Part shown: positions 26,229 through 38,459 of the stretch, piece after piece | Position numbering within the stretch: position 1 is the first letter of the stretch | Layout of the letters: the number at the start of each line of letters is the position of its first letter | Source of the DNA: Paramecium octaurelia | Lineage: Eukaryota; Ciliophora; Oligohymenophorea; Peniculida; Parameciidae | Reading direction: 5' to 3' | Assembly: GCA_905182995.1 (NCBI GenBank) | Contig: CAJJDP010000031.1 | Span: forward strand, 475,829 to 539,828 | Length of the DNA: 64,000 nt | Position numbers and translations under genes: made by a program | Notes under the pieces: model-generated | Database searches by the model: none | What the model was told of the DNA's origin: nothing | What the model saw: only the letters and a program-made list of their open reading frames with translations

Positions 26229-27967
26229 TCATTACAATGCTTTACTAATGTGAACTGACGACATTTTCACAGGTAGAATGTTGTTGACATGCATGTAGTC
26301 CATGAATTGTTTGGGTAATTGGTCCAACACAGCTGAACTCATCTATTCAATGTCATTCTTAAAATCTTAAAATGAAACAAATTGAATGATGTCTCTGATT
26401 GTTTGATTCTCTTTAGCATGTTTCTTAAGGAATTTAGGATCATCAAACTATTTCATGTACTTAAAATTTTCATCTCCCACTCCAATAATAACAATGGACA
26501 TTGGCAAAGTCTGGCATTGTAGTAATACTTTGATTGCATCATCTCTAAATAATAATAATAAGGAGAAATTACTGATCCTCAATTTATCCATCAGTAAGAA
26601 TCATTGCTACTGTATATATATTCTATTTTGCATTCTCTACTGCAAATTGATGTGCCTTGCTCAATACATTTGCTATGAATGTGGGTCCTGAAAAAACAAT
26701 TTAAGGAACTGCACTGACATACGCTTCCAATATTCCTTTAATGTCCTAACAATTTGGTTTATCCTTATTTCCATTTAATGGGAAACAATCATCCATCGTA
26801 TTCTTTGTGTAAGTAGGAAGCTTAGGTGTTCCTCCGAATCCATAAACTGGCACTTCTTTATCATAATCAAATGCGACAATCTCTCCCCCAATTACCTTAA
26901 TTGCTTATTGGTAATAATTGAGTTTATTTGGGTCAATTTTATGTAAGGAATCAGGTTTAGTGATGGGTTAATTTGAAAATGTGAAATCAATACCTATTGT
27001 CAATGACATTTGCCATCCACCCATGAGATAGTCTAGAAATGTAGGGTCTTTTGGTTCTTCTTACACAATTTCCACAACTTCAATAGGTGGTTCAATTATT
27101 GCCAACTCTACTAATTTTAATGTACCAGCATTTTTTCCATTTGGAGTCAATAACGGAAATTCTGCTCTTTTATTGTTTTTGATTTCATTGTAGTCAATAG
27201 TCACATGTCCAATCTAATGGTAAAATTTATTGTAACCTATTGAGATCCTAACTTATCGTAATCCATGACTTCTACATAGAGTTACTTTGAATGCTTGAAA
27301 GCTTATTCTTCGGTAGTTTCCCATCCCATCCAATTGGGATTCAAATTATTTTTGATGATTTCAGTTTAATGAATCAAATCGATTTAATCACCATTGACTG
27401 AATGAAATTTAGCGAATGGATCAGATTTAGTGAAAAAATCTAAGTCAAGCAATTTGACACCTATTATAATTAAATTTAATTGATACCAGCCCAACGCCAT
27501 TTTATTTCCGTAACTTTGGGTCCTTGCTATTTTTATCCAATTATTTAAGGTCCTTTTTTGGTGACGTGAATAATGATATTTCCAACCATTTCATCGCCCT
27601 TCAATAGATGGAGTTGACTCAATGAATTTCTAGCTCCCATCAGTTTAGCTAGAGGTTATTTACATGATCCAACAAGAGCTGCTTGATTTGATTGAGTAAT
27701 CAATTGATTAGACAATTCTTAATCAGCATCCACTATTTGGAAAGTCAGTTTTTATTTTTTGTTAAACTTGTACATGATTGGGATGGGCTATTTGAAATCA
27801 GGGTCAAGTGAAGATTTAGAGACTTCAGTTTCCCCTACGAAATCATCCTTAATGTATACACGGCATCTGAAATCTAGTATATTGGAATGATCCAAATTTC
27901 GAAGATTACGAGCAGAAATATAAATGTATACTAATTCACCTTGTGTCTGAGGAAGGAGTATATCCAT
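26229..27967 (-). CDS. copine (C2A-C2B-vWA) calcium/phospholipid-binding protein
   Basis: Model of 553 residues with introns of 26, 23 and 28 nt. Two C2 domains come first (about 1-125, with DHSNILDFRCRVYIKDD; about 140-270, with FTKSDPFAKF and VEVMDYDKLG), then a copine-type vWA domain opening with GIDFTFSNQP and continuing FGGTPKLP, VAMILTDGQIED and IVIIGVGDENF. The order C2-C2-vWA is that of copines, which move to membranes when calcium rises and bind partner proteins. C2 acidic loop residues are present in both domains, but conservation of every calcium ligand was not checked. Confidence 0.9.
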
Positions 27968-28954
27968 TTAATTTTATTAATTAAGATAGCTGAAACGAAG
28001 GACAGAGAATTAAAAGATTAATATTTTATCATTTTGATACGTCTTAATGAGTATAGTATCAATTATGAATTACAAATCAAATGACATAAATCTGAAGGAT
28101 TTGTGATTTACACAATTCGACACTTTTAATACACTCACGTTTCACTTTTGTGCAACATTCTACGTCTCTCATAACAGCTATAAAGACTATAGGAATTGAA
28201 TATAAGTTAAAGTATAGAACAGTTTGAAGTAAATAAAATTGTAATTTTAGGAAAAAAAATGGAACCAACTTAATTAACCTCATACTCATTGGATTTTATA
28301 AATAAAATTACATAGGCCAATTAATATCGAATGTGAGATGAGCTTTAATAGAATAAATAATAGGTGATAATGTGAAAAATTAGAGAATACTCAAATCTTA
28401 TTTAAGTAATAAATATTGTCTAAATTCTGTTCTTTTTCTCTATGCTAATGGTAAACAATTATGATTTAAAGTAAGAGCTAATTTCTAAAGAATTAGGAAT
28501 TTTTGGAAAATTTATCAACTTTAGAGGGAAGAAGAATTCTTAATCAATTCATAATTAGATATAATGACTATACTTTTGAGAATAAATGCAAGTTGAAGGA
28601 TTAAATTTAGATGATCTTAACAAAATTACTCAAGATAAATTTAAAGGAAGGATAAGAGAAAATAAAGATAAAGAGATCAATTTATAGAGTAGATTTATAG
28701 AATTCTCAAAATTAACCTTGTAATTCAATAAAAAGTGCCCTTTTACTTTTAACCCAAACATGCAAAATTTCAATATCCAACTATGTTCAAAGCCCCTAAT
28801 TATTTATTCGACTATTAATCCAAATAACAATAAAGATTTAATATCTTTTACTTTATTAAATGAATGATATAATATTTGTAATCGACTGTATAAGTGTATA
28901 TGAATGCAGACAATTCTGAATCAGGTCGAAGAAATTATCCTCTAATTTATTAAT
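27968..28954. other. unresolved region between divergent genes
   Basis: About 1 kb. Open plus-strand frames exist from 28586 (93 codons, ending TGA at 28865-28867) and in a second overlapping frame of about 120 codons. A 70-codon minus-strand frame at 28077-28289 has a hydrophobic segment. Since two frames are open over the same DNA and none shows a domain, I do not call a gene here. Confidence 0.35.
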
Positions 28955-30172
28955 ATGAATGATCATTTTATTCCATTAAATGCTTTATAAATTATTTTTA
29001 TGAATTAAACCAATTATGATATTTTATCATACTTAAACCAAAGAGATCCAGCCATCAGAAATCAGCTCATTCCTATTAGAGTGGATTACGATGAATATCA
29101 AGAGCAAATCATCAGATATTTCAGAAGCATTTTTGAATAGACAGCAAATCTCACTTCAGATTAACAATTGGAGATTGAAATTAAGCTAGGCACTTTTCTA
29201 GCGAAAGAAGCATCCGGTTAAAGCATGATTGAATCCTTCAGGTATTAAACATCTTATCCTCCTAGATTTGCATCCAAATGCCATCATTTATTGATAACAC
29301 AATAAGCGCAATATTACACATTTCAACCCAACTTTGTTCTTTATCCTTGGACGAAATTTGATGTAAATTCTTTATCATCAAGCTTTATAAACCTCACTTA
29401 ATACTTTAGAAATTTAGATAAAAATGATGAGATCTCTAAAAGAATTTATAGTATGTACATTGATCCAGAGAAATGTCTTCCATCATTGAAATAATAATAT
29501 GGTTTACGATTAGATTTGCTTTTGTAAAATGGTCAAAGGGTTTCTGTGTATTTGAATGGCAAGAAGGTTATGATTCAGAAAAAAAGACTCGAAAATTTAG
29601 ACATTATGAAAGATCACATTCAATATAGACTGTCTTCAAATATTGAAAATAATTTCAATTTGCCATAAGATTTTGATGACTTTATTGACAGAAACAAATT
29701 TAGATCTATCAGATTTAAATAATATTAAATAATCCAATATCAATTTCTAGAGATAAGTCTTAGTAGAGTCTTGACAGTAGATAATTAGGACTTCTCTCAA
29801 CTCAAGAGTTAATTTAAGGTTGATGGTCAAATACAATGGAATAAACTATTGTATCATCTTCTATTTACATTATATGATGTGAATCCAGAACTTAAGTTCC
29901 CTACAATGAAGGAAAACATAATAAATAATGTGAGGAGATGCGAGATCGAATTTGAGATCCATGATACGAATTTCTTCAAACAAAACTTATCTGCTTTTGC
30001 TAGAATGTAAAGAAACGTGGATTCCTTTTTCTATTGTGATACTCTTTCATACGACATTCTATATAGTCAAATATAAAAAGTACATCCAGAAGCAGATAGA
30101 AGAAAACACTGCTCACCTGTAATTGGAAACTACCTCCAGACAGTTTATAGAGTTGCCAACAAATATGTGTGA
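28955..30172 (+). CDS. mRNA 5'-triphosphatase, metal-dependent Cet1/CYTH type
   Basis: Single exon of 405 residues. It carries the tunnel-enzyme metal-binding motifs: EIEIKLGTF (about residues 73-81, glutamate-X-glutamate-X-lysine) and the C-terminal EIEFEIHD (about 330-337), with intervening basic strands such as YGLRLDLLL and RSIRFKQYQ. These are the signatures of fungal/protist RNA triphosphatases, which remove the gamma-phosphate of nascent mRNA as the first step of capping. This differs from the cysteine-phosphatase enzyme of animals and plants. No guanylyltransferase domain is attached. Function is assigned from motifs; activity is not shown. Confidence 0.85.
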
Positions 30173-30516
30173 TATTATACAATTATAAAATAATGATTCA
30201 GAGAAATCTTATATAATTAAGAGAGTGAGCTTAAAATAAGTGAATTAACCTTTTCAAAATTCTATTTTAGCTTAAATAAAATAATAGTATCGATTAATCA
30301 CTGATTAAACATTTAAAAATGCGAATTATTTTATTAAATATTTATTAATGTTCAGTTCTGTGGCAATAATTTCTCGATTTTTATTATATTATCTTTACAC
30401 AAATTAATATAGAAGAAATATGCGAATATTTTTTGAATAACTTTGTAGATGATTTCGTTCGATCTAATTGAAACTAAACATAAAATCGTATAACAATTTA
30501 TTTTCAATTTCCTCTA
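30173..30516. other. intergenic between convergent genes
   Basis: About 340 bp, AT-rich, no coding signal, between the triphosphatase stop and the stop of the minus-strand gene. Confidence 0.45.
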
Positions 30517-31183
30517 TCAGATGAAAAACCGTCTCTGATTTGGTACAATTTAAAACTCTTTGGGAAGTCTCTTCTGAGACCTCGTCATTGGTTGACTTTG
30601 GATGACTTTTTCTTCGTCCTCCTAATCAACATTACAAAATGTGAAGCCGAGAGGAGAAATCGATTTCTTCTGACAAGTGTTTTGCTGCAACTTTTTACTA
30701 GATCTTCTTATTGCATATAATACATTTAAAAGCATTTTTCAGGACTCCTCTCGGTATTTGATGTATTGGCTCTTTATAAAATGACTGGTTTTTTGTTTGT
30801 AATAAGTTTAGAAATAATGGTGTCCTTGTCTGAGTTTTGCTTTTGCAATTACAAATTTTCTTGAATCAGCAATTAAATCAGTTATGATTGATCTGGATCG
30901 AGTGCTATGGATTATTTATAATATTTTACATTTCTTCTCGCCCTCTGAAATTACCGATGGGTTAGCCGTTGAATAGTTGTCTTGGAATTTGAAACACAAC
31001 TACTTGGAAGAAGCAGTTGTCTAAATCATTCATATACGCCATAATTCTTACCTTTCCATTCGATGATGTTGTTTTCTAAGAACATTTGGAACTTGGAGGC
31101 TTGTCCGATTGCACCAATTATGCCATCGATTTCTTATTGAGTGTAATCTTCAGATTAGGTTTTTTAGAATTCTAAGATTTCAT
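30517..31183 (-). CDS. hypothetical basic Ser/Lys/Gln-rich protein
   Basis: Model of 194 residues with introns of 31, 25 and 26 nt. N-terminus MKSQNSKKPNLKIT, a short coiled-coil stretch SQLIQLLIQENLQLQ, and a C-terminus with EDEEKVIQSQPMTRSQKRL. No domain recognised. The residue composition is uniform across all exon junctions, which is why I prefer this model over a competing frame. Upstream, 31184-31430 is open in several minus-strand frames, so additional 5' exons are possible. Confidence 0.5.
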
Positions 31184-31598
31184 ACACTATTAAGAAGCAA
31201 ATTATAAATAAATATCTTAATTATTTTAAACACTCTTTGTGTTCACTTATATGTCCTTCAATAACTATTCATTTATATTTCCATTAATTAACGACCTCGC
31301 AACTGCATTACAATACTTTCAAATTGTGGATTCCAGTCCCCTCTAAACATGCACTAAATCTTTGTATTTTTTTAAAAGAAACATTCTTAATCAGTAATTC
31401 AACTACTGTTTAAAATCCGAGAATTTTCATCGTTCTTTACGAGGAGACAACCTAGAAATATTTAAATGTTAGAAGTACATTTTAATAATTATTCTAATTA
31501 ATATGTAAATTTAACTCTTCTCATAGTTCATCAATAAAATGTGTCACATCCTCGAATTATGATTTTACATTGAAATTTATTATAAGATAATATAAACT
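31184..31598. other. unresolved spacer
   Basis: About 400 bp open on both strands in the TGA-only code (a 104-codon plus-strand frame from 31251, and several minus-strand frames). No domain seen. It contains the promoter of the CK1 gene and perhaps 5' exons of the minus-strand neighbour. Confidence 0.35.
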
Positions 31599-32571
31599 AT
31601 GGCCAGATCAAATAGATGCCTTAGCATTTAAAGAGAAAATCTCGTCTTCTCAGGCTATTCGATCCAAAACAAGATTAACAAAGGAGGATTCGGGTCCATT
31701 TACAAAGGAATAGACAAATCGACCAACCAAGAAGTCGCAATCAAACATTCACAATTTGACTTAAAAAAAGAATATTAAATTATGACCCTATTGTCAAATG
31801 TGATTGGAATCCCCAAAGTTTACGACTTTAAGGAATTAGAAAAATAGAGTTTCATGAGCATGGAGTTGTTATCCCAAGATCTACACACAATCAAAAGTAA
31901 ATTCAAGCAATTTTCTCTTAAATGCGTCTGCATCATAGCCATACAGGTATTGGAGATCTTAAAGTAAGTACACCAAATGAATGTGGTGCATCGAGATATC
32001 AAGCCTACAAATCTAATGGTGAAATCACTTAAAGGTTTTTATGTATTATTTATTTAAGACTCACAAATATACCTTATAGACTTTGGAATAGCCAAGGATT
32101 AGAGTAGGGCAGATCACCGATTGGAGTTCGAAGGCACATTTTTGTATGATCCCATTTCAGTGCATAAGAGATAGAAGTATCGATTTCTTGATGACATTGA
32201 AATGCTGGCTTACACTCTTGTGTTTTTGTACAATGGTATTAACATGCATGATGTGTGTAGGTCATTTGCCCTGGAAAAAATATGGGAATGAGGTTTTAGC
32301 CAATGAGGACGCATTAAAATAGAAGGAGTAGTATATAAATTCAAAGGCAATGACTCAGTTGCCCTTTGCTGATCTGTTTGGGTACATCAAATGGAATCAG
32401 CATAAGAAGAAGCCTGATTATGAATTCTTGATCAATTTGTTTAGAAATATCTTGAGGGAAAAAAAACTAAATGAAGACTACTAATTTGATTGGATGGAGT
32501 AAGCAACTCCTGCTATGAAGGGGGAATCGAAGCATTTAATAGTCGAGGATTTGAATACAGGTATGGAATGA
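31599..32571 (+). CDS. casein kinase 1-like protein kinase
   Basis: Model of 307 residues with introns of 24 and 25 nt. The motifs NKGGFGSIYKG, the lysine in VAIKH (about residue 49), VVHRDIKPTNLMV and LIDFGIAKD are present, and a CK1-type region (LPWKKYG and EFLINLFRNIL) follows. The short C-terminal tail is acidic. Ciliates have greatly expanded CK1 families; substrate and location cannot be told. The core activation segment reads FEGTFLYDPISVHK rather than the usual CK1 GTARYAS form, so this is a divergent member. Confidence 0.85.
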
Positions 32572-32700
32572 GCAATATTGGTAGATTTGAATGAGACAGA
32601 ATAAACTTACAAGGGTGTTTCTTTTTTATCACAACTAGTATATAAATTCTTTAAGGAATGAAATGTTTATTGATTAATATATTACAATTTCATAAAGAAA

Positions 32701-33468
32701 ATGAAAAGAATTCTGTTCACAGGTGTGATGTCTTGTCTTACGGTGACAGCTATGTCAGCATGCAACTGGTAATATAGGCGTTATTAGGAATCTATAAGAA
32801 AATGGAAATTGATTGATGAGCAATTCAAACCGGATCATCCAATTTAGCATATGGGGATTCAGGATATTCTATCATTAGACCCTCAAAGATACTCATATAT
32901 ACTAGTGAAGACATCAGGGTTAGTTTAATAAAGATTGTCGTAGAACTCTTGACAAATACATTCTAAAGGTGTATAGGTATTAGGATGGGAGACCAGGAAT
33001 GATGTTGTGCGGTATACTAAGAGATGATCAAAATGATGCCATAGTAGTAAATTTGGGTTGGGTCCCTGAGAATTACTTGGATAAAATAGAGTCTGTGGAA
33101 GGGATGTAATTAAATGAAATGTGTGCTATGATAAAATTGCCAGAACACCCAGACAAAAATACAGATCAAAATCTAATGAACACTTTCGTAGATCTTGGAT
33201 TAATAGCCAAAGAGAACAAATTACCCGAGAAGTCAACTAATTTATTTTTGGAAAGAATAGGAACATCTACTGAAAATGCAGGATTATTTAAAGCTTAGGG
33301 TAAATGGGATGATATATTAATCTTCAAGATTTGTATCCTGTTCCTAGTTTCTATTCCACATTTCAGAAGCCCTACCTGACACCTGACAAACACAAAGCAT
33401 ATTATTGGTTTTGGGGATCATGTTCATGCTTAGGAATTTTATCAATAATTTAACTTATAAGAAAATGA
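32701..33468 (+). CDS. SURF1-like cytochrome c oxidase assembly protein
   Basis: Spliced model of 237 residues with introns of 25 and 29 nt. The layout is that of SURF1: an N-terminal hydrophobic segment, WQYRRYQESIRKWKLIDE, then GTLDKYILKVYRYQDGRPG, the signature VNLGWVPENY, and a C-terminal hydrophobic segment (WFWGSCSCLGILSIIQLI). SURF1 sits in the mitochondrial inner membrane and helps assemble complex IV. The conserved NRGW of most SURF1 is NLGW here. The next gene starts 33 bp downstream on the same strand. Confidence 0.75.
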
Positions 33469-33501
33469 GATTGATTAATATCTATAAATTTATATAATTT
33501 A

Positions 33502-35984
33502 ATGAGGAGTATAAGGAAATCTCTTGTGAAGTGTAATTTAAATTGCTAATCAAAGTGCTTAAGTCAATAGATTTATTTGGATAGAACATTTTGTTGAATC
33601 TCAATGGGGAAGACGAATACAAAACTGCCTTCGGTGGTTTCTTCACTTTGATGATTCTAGGAATCGTTGTTCTGTTCTTTTAATCCAATATCAGAGACTT
33701 TATAAATAAAGTAAACATTTAAAGTGAGACAACCGAAGTTTTTGAAGATTAACCTGATTAAATAGAATTGAATGAATCCAATTTTATGTTTGCTGTAGCT
33801 ATAGAATAACTCAATTTTAACACTAATCCCTTTTTTAATATTACACTACGACAAAGGTAACATGTTCCATTAAATATCTCAGATACTACGAAAGATTGGA
33901 AAACGGCACTCTTATCAAACGAGATCAATATATTGATCTGATACCATGTAAATTGGATAGATTTCAAAATATATTTACTCCTTATAGACTGAATTTCACC
34001 CAACAGTACAGTGAAATCGGTCTCGATACTTGGTTATGTCCATAGTACTTCTATTCTCAATTATAGGCTTAATTATTCTCTCTCTCTGAAAGGGAGGTAC
34101 ACAAATAAATATTTCGACTTCCTAAAAATTGCTGTCAATGAGTGCAGTAACAACACCCAGACAAATGACTTCTTCACATGGAAGCCTGTCTGTGCTTCTC
34201 CAGAAGTCGTAAATGAATGGCTGGCAGACCAAAGGTCCTTTAGAGTCAAATTGTATATATATAAGTGCTTATGTTAAGATACATAACAAACAAAGTGATT
34301 AATCCCTAGAAAGGAGATGAATATATTCAATCGTTTCTGGATGATGAATTATTCTTCTCCTTTGTACCAAACGTAATTGGCAAAGAAACTGATGTCTTTT
34401 TCACCAAATACATCTTGAAAACTGATAATAATCTAATTCCAACAAATGAAGAACTAGAAACCACTGAAGTGTTTGCTAAACAGGAAGGTGATTACAGAGA
34501 TCAAAGCATTTATGCTGCCGAACAATTTGCAGCCATTTATCTGAGGAGATCCCCTTACACTAATTACATATCAAGATCATATCAAAAAATAGACAAACTA
34601 CTTTCCATCCTTGGAGGTTTCGCTAACATAGTCTTTGTTGCACTAGGCTTCTTTGTAGGAATATATAATAAATAATAATGTACATTTTAAAATCATCTAG
34701 ATCTCATCGAATTAGCTAATGAGGTGTATGATTTTCACTTTGGAAATGAAAACAAGGCTAAATTTGAGAGACAACAATTGGTCAAAGAAATCACTTATGT
34801 TAAATCTTAGTCCAAGATAATTAGTTAAAAGTGCAGTCCTGCCTCCTCAATAAATCCTGGTAATGCATCTATTAATTGCAATGCAATCCAATCAGTCAGA
34901 CCGATGATATCCCATCAAATCGATTGCACCCTAGTCATTCATAATGACAAATAGGATTCGGATCAAAAAACTCATAAGTCTAATAACAAGAATTCAGCAG
35001 TTAACTTATAACCAATCGGAGACAACGAAGTAGAATGGGAGAGTGTTGATAAAAGTATGTTTTCTTGCAATCTCACTCAAAATAATAATCAAACAGATAT
35101 TGTTATGTTTAATAGCACTGCCAAATTCAATTAAGAGAGACAAGCCAAAACTTAGAATGATCAAGAGTAAAAGAGTATGAAACAATCCATTAAATAGATG
35201 CACAAATCGATAATTAATAAAATTGGGATTCACAATCGAAAAGAATATTTAACTAAGCAAATCTAGATGATGTTAGACAGAAGTCGTCCCATAGTCTTCA
35301 CTTTCAAATTCGTATTGCATTAATTGTTTTGTGGCAAGTTTTTTTAAGATAAGAATTGCATCCTGTTGGACAAAGCTATGTAATCTAAGTATCTTAAAGT
35401 TATAGAAAAAAGATAAATCAAGACCTGGATATTTGTGTGTTGATTGATAAGGTGAATGAGATCAATTTAATAAAGGAACTGCTTCTAGAAAGGGATCAAT
35501 AGATATTGTTCAATTTTGCTCCAAAAGAGGTCATTACTATTGAAGATTTAAGTTCTAAGCATCATCTACCGGGAAGACGAGATTCCAAGTATGTTTTGGT
35601 TGATGCTATTTTAGACGTGCTTTTACTAAAAGGTTGGGAGTGCAATTTAGTGATGTGGCTAAAATGATGTTCGACAAGAAATTTAAAAAGGGGCAGTTTG
35701 TGAATCCGGGATTACAAATTTATTATAAGTTGTATTAGGCGTACGAACGGGTCATTCTATCGGAAGAGAAGAATAATAGATTTAATAAGATCCTGATTGA
35801 AAAGTTAGGACAGGAAGTAAAGGAGGTCTTTGACATTTCCAATTATATTCAAGTGGATAAGAGCAGGATGATCATGGACAAGTTGAAGAAGAAGAAGGCC
35901 AATTTGCATGAGGAGGAGTTCGAAGAATTGCCAGGGTTATTAAGTATGGATCAAAGAGACTTGAAATTATCTATGATTAAATGA
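33502..35984 (+). CDS. ciliate-type two-TM membrane protein (paralogue A)
   Basis: Spliced model of 770 residues with seven introns (21-26 nt). An N-terminal segment LKSIDLFGQN precedes a first TM (GGFFTLMILGIVVLFF). A cysteine-containing extracellular-type region follows (FNTNPFFNITLRQRYY, DLIPCKLDRFQNIF, VNECSNNTQ), then IYLRRSPYT and a second TM (LLSILGGFANIVFVALGFF), and a long cytoplasmic tail with SRPIVFTFKF and DICVLIDKVNEI. This matches a family I know as expanded in ciliates, without a known activity. A homologous gene lies inverted at 42659-44784. Start chosen at 33502 because a 23-nt intron then gives MRMQFKLLIKVLKSIDLFG. Confidence 0.75.
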
Positions 35985-36040
35985 TTTTAAGTTTGGACTC
36001 ATCTTCTTACAATTTTCATCATATAAATTAAATATAATTA

Positions 36041-37341
36041 ATGAGTTGTGATATTTGCAAGAAACCCTTCAATATATTGTGGAGGAGAGATACCAAATGC
36101 AAACGTTGTAATAGAATTATTTGTACTGATTGCTCCAAATTGCAGTAGGTCAGAGATGTGTTTAGGAACATTTGTAAAGTTTGCATGCAAGGTATAAAAC
36201 TATCTACACAACAGACTGCGAAACCATAAGAAAGATAATTTCGGAATCCCTTCTTGCTTGGAATCACAATAGTGAGATAGCCAAGAGGTATTGGGTCAAA
36301 GATGTTGAATTCATCAAATCCATGTACAAATTGAACAAAGAAATTAAATAAAGCAATATTGCACGAGATGTTAAAACCATATTATAAACTCCCATGAATT
36401 ACTCAATCTAGGAATTTTTAAATTTATTGATATTCAATAATAGAGATGTCGAAGTCACCATTACAAATGTGGTTGATACCTTTGTAACTCGTAATCCTAA
36501 AGTTGGCTACAATTAATACTTGATTAAATTAACAATATTCTTGTTGTGTTTTTGCAAAGACTATGTTTGTTTAAAAATATTAGAAGACCTCTATAATAAA
36601 ATACCAAAACAATATTACCCTGAGTATTAAACGACTTAGGAATTCATTAAAGATCACGATTAGATGTAGCATGACGCTATTTAAGATGTTAAATTTCGGT
36701 TCAAATTGGAGTAGGATTAAATTATGGCAGCCAAACAGTTCATTGAATCAGCTATGATGCATTATAAGAATCAATTCTTTCTCAATCTTACATTTTCTAG
36801 TGCTTTCTATATCTTAGATAAAATTATCTAAAGTACTGATTCAACTGAAATCGATAAATTCTTTAGTGTGATCATCCAAATTAATATTAACTAACTTCAA
36901 ACTAAAAATTCTGAACTTGTGATAGCCAGGACAACTACAGTTGAGGGGATAAAATAATATTAAAATTAATTGGCTAAAAAAAGATCCTCGTTATATTTAT
37001 CTGTTGATAAATGTGCTTAGGATGCTAGACAATAATCTCAATAGTCTTGTCGCACAATACAAAGGAAAATGGATGTTAGTGAGTTCGAAGTAGATGAGAA
37101 TGAAAACTTAAGTCATCAATCACCCACATTGCTATAATCGTAAAAATTAGAAATTACAAAATTAACCTAGGAACTACTCTCATTGGAATAACAGATAAAC
37201 TAATTAAGGACTGAAAATCAACAATTGGAAGAGATAAGTGTTTAAAATACTGCGACACTTTTTAAGGAATATGAGAATGCAATAGGTGATCTGATAGACA
37301 AGACAGAGATTTTATTGAAGTAATAGATGATGAGTGGTTGA
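36041..37341 (+). CDS. FYVE-like zinc-finger protein with C-terminal coiled coil
   Basis: Model of 425 residues with one 23-nt intron. The first 50 residues hold eight cysteines (3, 6, 20, 23, 28, 31, 45, 48) in four CxxC pairs: CDIC, CKRC, CTDC and CKVC, the spacing of FYVE/RING-like double zinc fingers. The basic RRHHCR core that binds PI3P in classical FYVE domains is not present (RRDTKCKRC instead). A helical region of about 300 residues follows, then a C-terminal Q/E coiled coil. A role at endosomal membranes is possible but rests only on the zinc-finger resemblance. Confidence 0.65.
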
Positions 37342-37362
37342 ATATTCAATTTTATATTTGAG

Positions 37363-38426
37363 TCACTTTTGAAAAAACTTGGGTTCACTGAAGTCTATTC
37401 CATAAATTTCTTTGTAAACTTCTTGTATGGATTTATCAAGAGTGGATATGAGATGTCCTTCCCCTTTGTGAATGACATGAGTTTTAGGGTTTTTATTCCT
37501 GATAACTTAACACCTCTCCAAAATGACCTTGGAGGTTTCTATGGGATTGAAAGTTTCCATTTCATTATTTTGTTTTGCCTTGTTGTCCTTGGTTTCATTC
37601 TCTTCAGTCTTTTAAACTTCTCTCTGTTGTTGTTGAGATTCTAAAATAGTATGATTTGATTACTTTTCTCTTCAGTGTCTAACTGCTTCATTTAAGGCAG
37701 TGATTTGGTGTGGTCCATAAGAGATACTAGAGATAGGGAGAGACAAATAGTATACGTGGCAGATTATTGTACATTGTGGAGGCAGCTTGGAAATGTGTTT
37801 TTTGATGGAGAGAAGGCAAAAGGTTTTTGGCCACTAATCGACTGATGTAGGCTTTGCGATCTTAGGAGGTCATGTTGTCAGAGAGAGTTTCAACATTGAA
37901 CAACTTCTTTTTTGGGAATTTCTGATTTTCAACTTGAGTCTGAGTGTGATCCTTGAGGAACTGTTCAATTCTTTCCAAACTGGTTTTATCTCTGTATCGA
38001 AAAATGTCACGCTTGATGTCTTTGGAGGGATCTCTTTCTCGGAAACAATAGTGAGCTACTTATCGATTGGGCAGGAAGTCAAGATCCTTATTCTTGTCGA
38101 GGGCTTCTTGGATACGGTCTTTTTCGTGTTTGAAACCCTTGACATAGAATTGAGGGTCTCCTAAATTCTTGGAGGGATCCTCGTCTCTGAATGCCGATTG
38201 ATTAGGTTGATGATAGTCAACACAAACGATTGGATTCTCCAACATATTAATAACAAAATTTTCGACTCTTTTTTTATAATTCTAAGCGTATCGATTGTTT
38301 AATTCTTTATTTGTCAATTTGATTCATACCTTTGCGCACTTCTCGTTCCCTCAGATAGCCTTTCTTAATCTTGTCGATGTCTTTGGTGAATGCAAGTTAT
38401 TTCTCATACTAGTATGAATTGAACAT
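37363..38426 (-). CDS. uncharacterised charged protein
   Basis: Model of 328 residues with introns of 25, 29 and 23 nt. The N-terminal half contains two related-looking segments (FRDEDPSKNLGD and FRERDPSKDIKR) separated by a helix, then LERIEQFLKDHTQ. The C-terminal half is Q/E/K-rich and ends EIYGIDFSEPKFFQK. No domain recognised. The plus-strand ORFs over 37369-37644 and 37934-38164 mirror this gene and are not real. It is divergent to the XRN1 gene with only 33 bp between start codons, and convergent with the FYVE-like gene (21 bp between stops). Confidence 0.65.
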
Positions 38427-38459
38427 TTGGTTTGCGTATAAATTTTTATATTTTAATTA
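38427..38459. promoter_or_regulatory. 33-bp bidirectional spacer between divergent start codons
   Basis: The ATG of the minus-strand gene at 38426 and the ATG of the XRN1 gene at 38460 are separated by 33 bp of A/T-rich sequence. Both 5' UTRs and any promoter must overlap this stretch or lie inside the neighbouring coding sequence. Confidence 0.6.

Noticed and set aside
28077-28289. 70-codon minus-strand ORF with a hydrophobic stretch
   Set aside because: No start context, no homology signal, isolated; such frames are common by chance here.
31028-31183. Minus-strand frame reading YEILEFQKTQSEDYTQQEID
   Set aside because: Looks protein-like, but joining it to the next exon needs a 17-nt intron; the alternative frame joins with a normal 31-nt intron and keeps the same composition on both sides.
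37369-38164. Plus-strand ORFs of 91 and 76 codons
   Set aside because: They are the antisense of the minus-strand gene 37363-38426, whose spliced model covers both and is an exact multiple of three.
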